Assembly (NCBI RefSeq): GCF_000381545.1
Contig: NZ_KB906701.1
Span: forward strand, 1-33,718
Source: Rhodonellum psychrophilum GCM71 = DSM 17998
GTDB taxonomy: Bacteria; Bacteroidota; Bacteroidia; Cytophagales; Cyclobacteriaceae
Reading direction: 5' to 3'
DNA length: 33,718 nucleotides
Shown: positions 1 through 7,130 of the stretch, in pieces
Layout of the letters: each line of letters opens with the position of its first letter
Position numbering within the stretch: position 1 is the first letter of the stretch
Notes under the pieces: model-generated
Databases searched by the model: none
What the model saw: the letters and a program-made list of their open reading frames with translations, nothing else
What the model was told of the DNA's origin: nothing
Program-made: the position numbers and the translations under genes

Positions 1-1
1 A

Positions 2-139
2 GCGAAAAACGGAGAGTTAAAAAACGCACATGGATTTGGAAGGGCAATATCTTACGGGATAAATAACATGGAAATGCAAGCTGCCATAGCTTTATTCACC
101 GTAAATGTTAAAAGGATCTTGAAACTGGCCCGGGTATAA
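2..139 (+). CDS. Transposase, C-terminal fragment (DDE family, IS1182/IS5-like)
   Basis: The reading frame is open from base 2 to the TAA at 137-139 and encodes 45 residues, beginning AKNGELKNAHGFGRAISYG and ending VKRILKLARV. The pattern HGFGRA..YG....M.MQAA......N.KR...L matches the C-terminal tail of IS1182/IS5-type DDE transposases, where a conserved H-G-x-x-R-A-x-x-x-G block is followed by a helix ending in N-x-K/R-R-L. The catalytic core lies to the left of the window, so it cannot be said whether the element is intact. It is too short to place in an exact IS family, and the family name is a best guess. Confidence 0.6.
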   Translation, partial: AKNGELKNAHGFGRAISYGINNMEMQAAIALFTVNVKRILKLARV

Positions 140-231
140 TCAAAAACTGGTAGAAAATCGTTGAAAATCATCAAAATTAGTTCGGTATAGGCTTCAATAG
201 AGAAATTTTAAAAGCTAGTGGCGAAAAAAAA

Positions 232-273
232 GAAAGCGGCTAAGTCACTCTTGTCAATGACTTAGTCGCTTTC
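232..273. terminator. Strong hairpin after the transposase, terminator-like
   Basis: Sixteen bases at 232-247 (gaaagcggctaagtca) pair with 258-273 (tgacttagtcgctttc) with one G-T wobble, around a 10-base loop. On the minus strand the stem is followed by a run of eight T (A-run at 224-231), which would end leftward transcription. On the plus strand the following run is weak (aaaatttt). It probably insulates the IS from its flank. Confidence 0.6.
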
Positions 274-439
274 AAAATTTTACCTTCAGTTTTAGCTACT
301 TTTTCAGTGGCCTCGGAAATTTTCGCCCCATTTTTTTTGAGTTTTTCCCTGCATATTTGACGGGATCAAAAAATTTTAATTAGAGAGAGGTTTTGGAAGG
401 GAATAGCTAAATTAATGGTCCGTCATCAGCTCAAAACAA

Positions 440-1567
440 ATGAAATATTTCCTTCGGAATTTTATCTCAAAAGCCAACTTTTCAAAAGGAATGCTCCTTT
501 TGCTATTGTCCCCTCTGGTTTTTTATGCCTGTGGTACAGCGCCGGAGTCAAAGGGTGATCAAATCATTTTTACCAAGGGAGTTTATGGGAATCCAGGAAC
601 GCTTTTGGAAGCAGGCTATCGATTTGATTCACTTGGGATCAATGCCGTATTTGTAAGGAGTGGGGCACTCAATCCCGATTTTTATGCCAGCGCCAGCGCT
701 CAGAATGCAAAAGTGTATGTGGAATTTGCCACTCTCAATGGTCAAAACTATCTCAAGAACCACCCCGAGGCCTGGCCGATCAATGAAAAGGGAGAGAAGG
801 CTCCGGCAGCGGATTGGTTTCTTGGCATTTGTCCCACCAATGTGGCATTCAAAGAATTCCGATCCACGGAACTCAAAAGCATTCTCCAGGAATATCAAGT
901 AGATGGGGTTTTTTTGGACTATGTTCATTTGCATGCACAATTCGAAACTGCAGCACCCATACTGCCGGAAACCTGTTTCTGCGACCATTGTACAGGGCTT
1001 TTTGGGGACCACATCGGAACCGATATTCCAGGCAGGAAAATAGCCGACCGCGCCACATGGATATTGACCAATACAGACAATGAGTGGAGGGCGTGGAGAA
1101 ACAGTATTTTAAATGGTTGGGTGGAGGATTTAGGTTCCATCGTCAAGGAATATCAACCGGAAGCCAAATTGGGTGTTTTCCATTGCGCATGGTTTCCTGA
1201 GGACTACGATCAAGCCTTGTATCGAACACTGGGGATTGATCTTGCCGGTTTGGCTGAGCGGGCCGATGTACTTTCTCCGATGTTGTTTCATAAAATGTCT
1301 GACCGACCCACAGAATGGGTGGGGGAATATGTCGGCTGGCTGGATAAATTTACCGAGGCTGGTAAAATTGGATCCCCCTTGATCTGGCCGATCGTTCAGG
1401 CACATAACCATCCGGGAGTTGTCAGCCCTGAAGAATTCAGGGATGTCATGGAGCTAGGGTCAAGGTCACCGGCAACAGGGATCATGATGTTTTCAGATCA
1501 GTCCTTGCTGGAGGACCCAAGGAAGATTTTGGTGATGAAGGAGTTGTTCTTAATGAAAGAGGAATAG
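440..1567 (+). CDS. Lipoprotein with a glycoside-hydrolase-like TIM-barrel domain
   Basis: A 375-residue exported protein. A basic N-terminus is followed by a hydrophobic stretch ending FYAC at residue 31, a weak but plausible lipobox, so it is probably a membrane-anchored lipoprotein facing the periplasm or surface. The mature part looks like the putative glycosyl-hydrolase barrels found in Bacteroidota. The segment VDGVFLDYVHLH at 154-165 is the typical strand ending in an acidic residue (D160), followed by a CFCDHC cluster (C179, C181, C184) like the cysteine motif seen after that strand in related hypothetical glycosyl hydrolases. Substrate unknown. Met18 (base 491) is an alternative start that would still keep the signal. 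No Shine-Dalgarno is visible. It stands alone: a hairpin and IS tail upstream, a repeat downstream. The family-level call is moderately sure; the enzymatic role is inference. Confidence 0.6.
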   Translation: MKYFLRNFISKANFSKGMLLLLLSPLVFYACGTAPESKGDQIIFTKGVYGNPGTLLEAGYRFDSLGINAVFVRSGALNPDFYASASAQNAKVYVEFATLNGQNYLKNHPEAWPINEKGEKAPAADWFLGICPTNVAFKEFRSTELKSILQEYQVDGVFLDYVHLHAQFETAAPILPETCFCDHCTGLFGDHIGTDIPGRKIADRATWILTNTDNEWRAWRNSILNGWVEDLGSIVKEYQPEAKLGVFHCAWFPEDYDQALYRTLGIDLAGLAERADVLSPMLFHKMSDRPTEWVGEYVGWLDKFTEAGKIGSPLIWPIVQAHNHPGVVSPEEFRDVMELGSRSPATGIMMFSDQSLLEDPRKILVMKELFLMKEE

Positions 1568-1754
1568 TATTCGGTTGTTCAATCGTTTTTCAAAATGCTG
1601 AAAGCCTTGTGTTTAGAAATGGCTAGCATCGAAAAATGTAGAGGATTCAGAAATTTAACCCGGGAGATGCATTGACAATTCTATTCAAGCCCGAAATGGC
1701 TTAATATATTTAGTCTTTGTTTACAATATTGAATTTAGAAGTCAGGAAGATGTG

Positions 1755-1791
1755 TTATTCTCCAAATAGTCTGGTTTTCTTGCAGTTTCAA
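1755..1791. repeat. 37-bp direct repeat, copy 1
   Basis: The 37 bases starting ttattctccaaatagtctgg are identical to 3280-3316, same orientation. Similarity continues weakly to about 1835 (aatgcacatttcgggttaaa against aatgcatatttagggttgaa in copy 2). Read on the minus strand, both copies encode ETARKPDYLEN in the same frame, followed by a nearby stop. It lies in the 281-bp gap between the lipoprotein and the DUF2306 gene, which otherwise shows only a short AAGCC/GGCTT hairpin (1687-1702). Confidence 0.85.
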
Positions 1792-1848
1792 CCACCATTA
1801 TGGAACGGAATGCACATTTCGGGTTAAAGGAAAAACCCAAAAATTAAT

Positions 1849-2460
1849 ATGATCAAGAAGGGACTTTGGGTAGTATTGGCGGTAATGGCCATCCTTATCG
1901 GGTTGTATCCCGCGATATATTTTCTGGTGGACAGAAAATTTGGGTTGTTGAATACGAAATCTGATGCATTGCTGACCTATGATTTTTGGAATGTCGGCTT
2001 TTATACCCACATCATTTTCGGCGGGATTGCATTGTTGATCGGTTGGACCCAATTCAGGGCAGGTTTTAGGAACCGTCACTTGAAACTACACAAGCGGATC
2101 GGTAAAGTATATGTTTTTGGGGCCTTGTTGAGTGCATTGGCTGGGATATACATTGGCCATTTTGCGACTGGGGGGCTTGTCTCGATGCTTGGTTTTATTT
2201 TATTGGGGATCCTTTGGTTTTACTTTACACTCATGGCCTATGTTACGATCAAGAAAAAACAAATTGACAACCACGAAAAAATGATGATCTACAGTTATGC
2301 CCTGTGTTTTTCCGCTGTGACGCTGAGAATTTGGCTCCCGCTATTGACGATGCTGTTTGGGGACTTTAATACCGCCTATCCGATTGTTGCGTGGCTTTGC
2401 TGGTTGCCCAATTTATTGGTTGCCTTTTTTATTGTGAGGGGGATATCTAAGGAAAAATGA
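1849..2460 (+). CDS. DUF2306 family membrane protein
   Basis: A 203-residue integral membrane protein with an uncleaved N-terminal helix (about 5-25) and further hydrophobic segments around 45-66, 82-103, 106-128 and 146-200. The pattern HIIFGGIALLIGWTQF, then LHKRIGKVYVFG and NHEKMM with spaced histidines is characteristic of DUF2306 (PF10067). That family is a small four- to six-helix group whose conserved histidines suggest a heme-binding, cytochrome b561-like fold; the biochemical role is not established. The ATG at 1849 follows the repeat region and has no clear ribosome site. The next gene is convergent. Confidence 0.75.
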   Translation: MIKKGLWVVLAVMAILIGLYPAIYFLVDRKFGLLNTKSDALLTYDFWNVGFYTHIIFGGIALLIGWTQFRAGFRNRHLKLHKRIGKVYVFGALLSALAGIYIGHFATGGLVSMLGFILLGILWFYFTLMAYVTIKKKQIDNHEKMMIYSYALCFSAVTLRIWLPLLTMLFGDFNTAYPIVAWLCWLPNLLVAFFIVRGISKEK

Positions 2461-2492
2461 AGCATTGCGGCTCATCTTTGATATGCTTTTTT
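2460..2492 (+). terminator. Weak terminator between convergent membrane-protein genes
   Basis: AAGCAT at 2460-2465 pairs with ATGCTT at 2483-2488, followed by a T run to 2492, just after the DUF2306 stop. The stem is only 6 bp and the loop is long. Confidence 0.35.
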
Positions 2493-2505
2493 AAGTCTTT
2501 CAATT

Positions 2506-3132
2506 CTAGAATCCCTCCCCAAACAGCCGATACAATTGCACATATCGATAAATGGAGACGGCAAAAGCGGAGAAGGACAAAAGAAAGATCAAACTTCGAG
2601 AAGTAGCCAATGCAGATAAGCGCTTCTTCTTGGCAATAAATTTCCATGTCCAGAAAACCACCCAATATATGAGTATGAAATAATAATGGGGGATAAATAC
2701 CACTGGATTGATATTCTGAAATCCGCCACCATATTCCACCGCTGCCATGAGTTGCCAAATAGAGGCGCCAAAATGCCAGACCGACATGGCGATGAGGATT
2801 CCCATTGTTGATTTTTCCGGATGCAATCCCATAGAGCGCGTCAAGATAGCCATCGCGTGGAACAAGAGAATAAGGTCTACAAATAGACGAAAGCCACTGT
2901 AGGGACTGAAGGTGTAGGGAAAGACCCGGATCATCATGTGGTAGGCACTGACATAGTAGAAAACGAAGAGTAAGAATCCGGCTGCAACAAAAAGGTGTTG
3001 AATCGCTTCCTTTGTCGATTTTAGAGAAATTCTTCTGAACGCAGCATCGAGCTTCACGAAGCCGAGACTGAAAATGGCTCCAAAAATCACATCGATCATC
3101 CATGTCCAATTCTGTGTATTATCAGTTTCCAT
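2506..3132 (-). CDS. Uncharacterised six-helix membrane protein
   Basis: I do not recognise this family. The 208-residue product has about six hydrophobic segments (near 11-28, 43-68, 75-97, 109-131, 141-165 and 178-201), short loops, and aromatic and histidine residues inside helices (YHMMI, WHFGASIW, IPHYYF). There is no signal peptide. The start METDNTQNWTW is chosen because it is the only Met that keeps the first helix whole. It converges with the DUF2306 gene and is followed upstream by 200 bp that hold the second repeat copy. The two membrane-protein genes lie between the repeat copies, which may mean they moved together, but that is speculation. Confidence 0.65.
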   Translation of the reverse strand: METDNTQNWTWMIDVIFGAIFSLGFVKLDAAFRRISLKSTKEAIQHLFVAAGFLLFVFYYVSAYHMMIRVFPYTFSPYSGFRLFVDLILLFHAMAILTRSMGLHPEKSTMGILIAMSVWHFGASIWQLMAAVEYGGGFQNINPVVFIPHYYFILIYWVVFWTWKFIAKKKRLSALATSRSLIFLLSFSAFAVSIYRYVQLYRLFGEGF

Positions 3133-3279
3133 TTGTTGATGTCAAAAAAATCACCCTACAGCCCCTCTTTTTCTTCGATAAACCCGTGTTATGCATTACC
3201 AATTCCATTCAGTGATTCAATTACCCAATAATTAGTAGGTGGTTTACTGTTTTTGTCTTCACCACATCGGAACTATACC

Positions 3280-3316
3280 TTATTCTCCAAATAGTCTGGT
3301 TTTCTTGCAGTTTCAA
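3280..3316. repeat. 37-bp direct repeat, copy 2
   Basis: Identical over 37 bases to 1755-1791. It sits just downstream of pcm (stop at 3334). Close by is a 10-bp inverted pair, taggtggttt at 3236-3245 and aaaccaccta at 3327-3336, which brackets this copy. On the minus strand it reads IETARKPDYLENKV and then a stop. Confidence 0.85.
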
Positions 3317-3333
3317 TCCCATGTGGAAACCAC

Positions 3334-4047
3334 CTAATGCATATTTAGGGTTGAACTTTCCCCATGCTGTAAAGAATCCCTGGTAAAAGGCACAAACCTC
3401 ACAGGCAGCATTTTGGTGATTTTTGTTTTGCCTTTCGATTTCTCCACCAGCATCAATTGTTGGGCCCCTCCGCTCGGCCCGACGGGAATGATCATCCTGC
3501 CACCTTCATTTAATTGCGCGATAAGAGGAGGGGGGATTTTTTGCGCCGCTGCAGTCACAATGATCGCATCAAAGGGCCCCTTTTCCGGCCAACCTTGATA
3601 TCCATCTCCAATCTTTACATGGATATTGTCATATCCCATGGCTTTGAGTGCTTTCTCGGCCCTCAAACCCAATTGCGCTACGATTTCAATGGTATAGACC
3701 TCCTTAACGATTTCTGCCAAGACAGCGGCCTGATAGCCGGAACCCGTTCCTACCTCCAAGACTGTCATTCCTGGCTTTGGCCTAAGTATATCGGTCATGT
3801 AGGCCACTATGTAAGGCTGTGAAATCGTCTGTCCGCCACCAATCGGCAATGGACTATCGCTATAGGCATTTGCCCGCATGTTCTCTGGAACCAACTTGTG
3901 GCGTTCCACTTTGAGCATCGCTTCAATGACCTCTCGATTGGAGATCCCTCTGGCGACAATTTGGGTTTTGACCATTTGTTCCCGCTTGGATTGATAGGGA
4001 TCCGTCTGTAATATGAAAAACATCAAGAATATTGGTAGATATTTCAT
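3334..4047 (-). CDS. pcm: Protein-L-isoaspartate O-methyltransferase, probably exported
   Basis: A SAM-dependent enzyme that methylates L-isoaspartyl residues in damaged proteins so that they revert to aspartate. The 237 residues show the family hallmarks. LPIGGGQTISQPYIVAYM at 67-84 is the substrate and active-site loop, VLEVGTGSGYQAAVLAEI at 96-113 is SAM motif I, and DAIIVTAAA is motif II-like. The family is normally about 210 residues and cytosolic. Here the protein begins MKYLPIFLMFFILQTDPYQ, a hydrophobic leader that suggests export to the periplasm. The cleavage site is not clear, so an uncleaved anchor is possible. It is divergent from the APC permease, sharing a 174-bp A/T-rich control region. 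Confidence 0.92.
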   Translation of the reverse strand: MKYLPIFLMFFILQTDPYQSKREQMVKTQIVARGISNREVIEAMLKVERHKLVPENMRANAYSDSPLPIGGGQTISQPYIVAYMTDILRPKPGMTVLEVGTGSGYQAAVLAEIVKEVYTIEIVAQLGLRAEKALKAMGYDNIHVKIGDGYQGWPEKGPFDAIIVTAAAQKIPPPLIAQLNEGGRMIIPVGPSGGAQQLMLVEKSKGKTKITKMLPVRFVPFTRDSLQHGESSTLNMH

Positions 4048-4210
4048 GATTGAAAAAAAATATACCTGAAATTAATCATTTTTGGCTTAAATTGGATTAC
4101 CTATTTCGATAATTTTTTATATATAAATTATTGCATTTGAGTTACTTAAATATTTTTTAATAATGGCAGAATACAAAAAAAGGAAAATAATAGGATAGGC
4201 AATCAACCTG

Positions 4211-4216
4211 AGGAGG
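4211..4216 (+). promoter_or_regulatory. Unusually strong Shine-Dalgarno site
   Basis: AGGAGG lies 5 bases before the ATG at 4222. Almost no other gene in the window has such a site, as is usual in Bacteroidota, so it both fixes the start and stands out. Confidence 0.7.
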
Positions 4217-4221
4217 CAGAA

Positions 4222-5556
4222 ATGTTTTGTCCCAAAAAGCGTTTGAGGACGGTCGATGCGGTCGCCTTGATCGTCGGGATTGTCATTGGAGCGGGTATCT
4301 TCCGAACGCCTTCCTTAGTGGCGGCAAATGTCGGATCTGGGGTAGAAATAATTCTGGTATGGGTGATTGGTGGCTTGGTTTCCTTGATCGGGGCACTCTG
4401 TTATGCGGAACTGGTGAGTACTTTCCCCAACACAGGAGGGGATTATTATTTTTTGAGGCTGGCTTTTGGGAAGCGGATCGCATTTCTTTTTGCCTGGGCG
4501 AGAATGACAGTCATACAGACTGGTTCCATAGCCTTGCTCGCCTTTATCTTTGGAGATTACGCAAGCCAGATCTATTCTTTAGGTAAATTTTCCGCTGTCA
4601 TCTATGCAGCATCCGTAGTGCTATTCCTTACTGCAATCAATATTGCCGGAATAAGAAAAGGGACCGAGACACAAAAATTACTCACTGTAGTGGAGGTACT
4701 GGGACTGGCACTTGTGATTGTAGTTGGCTTTTTCTTTGTGCCAGAAGCTGAGTTTTCCATACTTCCCGATTCCCACCCATCATCAGACAATTCAATGGGC
4801 TTAGCTATGGTATTTGTCCTGCTTACTTTTGGGGGATGGAATGAAGCTGCCTATATCTCTGCCGAAATGCGCTTCGGCCAAAGATCAGTGGTAAAGGCTT
4901 TGATGATGAGTATTGTTTTGATTACGGTTATTTACCTTCTAGTCAACCTGGCTTTGTTGAATGCCTTGGGTCAGGTTGGCATGTCCGGATCTGATGCCGT
5001 GGCGGTAGATCTTATGAGGTTGGCGTTTGGGAAATGGGGAGTCCTGATGATTTCCGCATTGGTGGCAATTTCTGCATTGGCTTCTGCCAATGCCACGATA
5101 TTTACGGGCGCACGTTCCAATTATGCAATGGGAAGGGATTTCGCTGGATTTAAACTGATCGGGGATTGGAAAGTTAAGAATTCCGTACCAGTCAATGCCT
5201 TTTTACTCCAGGGTGTGATTTCCTTGATTCTGATTGGCATGGGGCTTTTTACCCGCAGTGGCTTTGAGACCATGGTTGAATATACCGCTCCGGTATTTTG
5301 GTTTTTTCTATTGTTGGTTGGCTTATCCTTGTTTATCCTTAGGAGGAAAGAACCTGAAGCCATTCGGCCTTTTCGAGTACCATTTTTCCCCTTGCTTCCC
5401 ATTGGATTCTGTATGACAAGTCTTTATTTACTTTATTCCAGTATTGTATACACCAGTTGGGGAGCGTTTTTGGGAATAGCAGTTTTAGGTTTGGGTTTAT
5501 TGTTGCAGTTCATAAATCCATCCCTACTTGAGGATATTGGAAATGGTTCTGAGTAA
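4222..5556 (+). CDS. APC-superfamily amino-acid permease
   Basis: A 444-residue inner-membrane transporter with about 12 hydrophobic segments, the usual size for the amino acid-polyamine-organocation superfamily. Helix 1 carries GIVIGAGIFRTPSLVA (19-34), whose broken glycine-rich stretch binds the substrate carboxylate in this family. Helix 6 carries FGGWNEAAYISAEMR (203-217). The substrate cannot be read from the sequence. With secreted peptidases elsewhere in the window, uptake of amino acids by proton symport is likely, though exchange is possible. The start is fixed by AGGAGG 5 bases upstream. No obvious terminator follows. Confidence 0.88.
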   Translation: MFCPKKRLRTVDAVALIVGIVIGAGIFRTPSLVAANVGSGVEIILVWVIGGLVSLIGALCYAELVSTFPNTGGDYYFLRLAFGKRIAFLFAWARMTVIQTGSIALLAFIFGDYASQIYSLGKFSAVIYAASVVLFLTAINIAGIRKGTETQKLLTVVEVLGLALVIVVGFFFVPEAEFSILPDSHPSSDNSMGLAMVFVLLTFGGWNEAAYISAEMRFGQRSVVKALMMSIVLITVIYLLVNLALLNALGQVGMSGSDAVAVDLMRLAFGKWGVLMISALVAISALASANATIFTGARSNYAMGRDFAGFKLIGDWKVKNSVPVNAFLLQGVISLILIGMGLFTRSGFETMVEYTAPVFWFFLLLVGLSLFILRRKEPEAIRPFRVPFFPLLPIGFCMTSLYLLYSSIVYTSWGAFLGIAVLGLGLLLQFINPSLLEDIGNGSE

Positions 5557-5863
5557 TTGCTTTGTGTCAAGTTGGTTTTTGGTGTTCAGGAAGATAGCCG
5601 TTCGCCATTTGGGTCTTATTTATTGATTTTGAATCGTATTTTGCGTAAGGATAATTTCCGTGAAAGAATGGAAAAATGTTGTGTTATGCTGTTCATTGAA
5701 TCCTTTTTTCTTTCTTTAAATAAGAATACTCAAATTAGGGTTTCATGATCAAAAACATGCGATTTAAATCCAGTTGGGTTAATTAGGAATATTTTTTTTC
5801 TGATAAGTGAAATATTTAGCTTTAATTTGATAATTAATTCACCCAAAAATTATATTTATTTTC
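5557..5863. other. Intergenic gap without a supported gene
   Basis: 307 bp between the permease and the kinase. A 63-codon open frame starting right after the permease stop has no start context and a composition unlike a protein. The right half (from about 5740) is very A/T-rich and probably holds the kinase promoter, but no good -33/-7 pair was found. Confidence 0.5.
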
Positions 5864-7078
5864 ATGTCAGGCAATTCAGTCATTCCTAAAAATGAACTAG
5901 AAAGGATTATTCGGCTTAGTGAATTTGATTTGGATTACTTGGACTTGGAGGACAATTTCAAGGACTTGACCAGACTTGCAGCTAAGGTAGCCAATACGGA
6001 AATCTCCCTAGTCAATCTCATTGATACCTTTACCCAATGGAGTGTTTCCAGCCATAATTTGGATTTGAAGCAAATGTCCAGAGATCAATCTGTGTGTCAA
6101 TATACCATCATGGATGAGATTCCCTTAGAGGTCAAAGATCTTTCTCAGGATGATCGCTTCAAGGATAAAGTATATGTCACGGAAGGACCGGAATTGAAGT
6201 ATTATTTCGGGATTCCATTAAAAGTAGGAGAAGGTATTAATTTTGGGGCCTTGTGTGTTCTAGACAAGTATCCCAAAGAAATCAGCCCCGAGAAAGTTGA
6301 ACTGCTTCAAATCATTGCCTCTGAAATCGTGAATAGGATAAAAGCGATCAAAGCGATTCAGGATCTGAAGAATGAAGTAAGGGAAATCCAAAAAACCAAT
6401 AAAAAAGTCGCGCATGATATCAGGGGGCCGATAGGTGGAATCATTGGTCTTGCTCAGATCATCCAACAACAAGGAGACGAAAACAAACTTGAAGAAGTGT
6501 TGGAGTTTATTCATTTGATTCAAAAAAGCGGGAAATCCATCTTGGAGCTTGCAGACGAGATTTTGACGGAAGATTATAGGTTGCCAAAAGAAATGGTGAA
6601 AAAGATCAATCCGCATACGGAATTCAATCTGGTCACGCTCAAGCAAAAGATCGTGGACATGTATGCTCCGCAAGCCTTGCTCAAGAACATAGAATTGCTG
6701 GTCATCAACAGCAACATTTCCCAAGAGGTTAATTTCCCCAAGAACAAGCTAATGCAAATTGTTGGGAATTTGATTTCCAATGCATTGAAATTCACTCCCG
6801 AGCAAGGAAGAGTTACCGTTAATCTGGACTTGGAGGAAGAAGAGAACAGGATCAACTTAAAAATCAAGGTCCGGGACACAGGAGTTGGATTGACTCCCGA
6901 AAAAATTGAGGAAATCACCAATGGTGTTTCCAGTTCTGTCAATGGCACCAATGGTGAAATGGGATATGGCTTTGGATTGAATCTGGTCAGACATCTGATC
7001 AATGGCATGAAAGGCACTTTTGATATCACCTCCTCTAAAGATAATGGAGCGGTGTTTTCGGTCGAGTTACCGCTTTGA
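5864..7078 (+). CDS. GAF-domain sensor histidine kinase (orphan)
   Basis: A cytosolic two-component kinase of 404 residues with no membrane segment. Residues about 20-160 form a GAF domain (CVLDKYPKEISPEKVELL near its end is typical). A short coiled helix (161-180) leads to the H-box KKVAHDIRGPIGGI with H184 as phospho-acceptor. The ATPase domain has the N-box QIVGNLISNALKFTP (298-312), the G1 box VRDTGVGL (336-343) and the G2 box GYGFGLNLV (367-375). All needed residues are present, so it should be active. HDIRGP instead of the commoner HDLRNP or HELRTP is a known variant. No response regulator is adjacent, so its partner is elsewhere. The signal sensed is unknown. Confidence 0.92.
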   Translation: MSGNSVIPKNELERIIRLSEFDLDYLDLEDNFKDLTRLAAKVANTEISLVNLIDTFTQWSVSSHNLDLKQMSRDQSVCQYTIMDEIPLEVKDLSQDDRFKDKVYVTEGPELKYYFGIPLKVGEGINFGALCVLDKYPKEISPEKVELLQIIASEIVNRIKAIKAIQDLKNEVREIQKTNKKVAHDIRGPIGGIIGLAQIIQQQGDENKLEEVLEFIHLIQKSGKSILELADEILTEDYRLPKEMVKKINPHTEFNLVTLKQKIVDMYAPQALLKNIELLVINSNISQEVNFPKNKLMQIVGNLISNALKFTPEQGRVTVNLDLEEEENRINLKIKVRDTGVGLTPEKIEEITNGVSSSVNGTNGEMGYGFGLNLVRHLINGMKGTFDITSSKDNGAVFSVELPL

Positions 7079-7088
7079 TAAGTGTTGG

Positions 7089-7130
7089 TTTTGGAGGAGT
7101 CAGTTTTTCAACTCCTCCAAAACTCTTTTT
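7089..7130 (+). terminator. Rho-independent terminator of the kinase gene, inside the end of the opposing gene
   Basis: TTTTGGAGGAGT (7089-7100) pairs perfectly with ACTCCTCCAAAA (7111-7122) around a 10-base loop, then ctcttttttg. The right arm is also the last codons of the convergent acyltransferase gene (stop at 7100-7102). Confidence 0.85.

Larger units (their letters stand above)
1..314 (+). mobile_element. Right-hand remnant of an insertion sequence (IS1182/IS5-like), cut by window edge
   Basis: This segment carries the 3' end of a DDE transposase (to 139), a strong hairpin (232-273) and then the sequence ttttcagtggcctc at 301-314. That sequence resembles an IS terminal inverted repeat and is followed by unrelated non-coding DNA. 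The other end lies outside the window, so the inverted repeat cannot be confirmed and the boundary at about 314 is inference. The transposase tail is the firm part of the call. Confidence 0.45.

Noticed and set aside
2447-3109. 220-codon open frame on the minus strand overlapping 2506-3132
   Set aside because: Same-strand alternative frame, Cys-, Arg- and His-rich and without ordered hydrophobic segments. The overlapping frame gives a clean six-helix membrane protein.
5557-5748. 63-codon frame after the permease
   Set aside because: It starts right at the permease stop, lacks a ribosome site and has an unconvincing composition.
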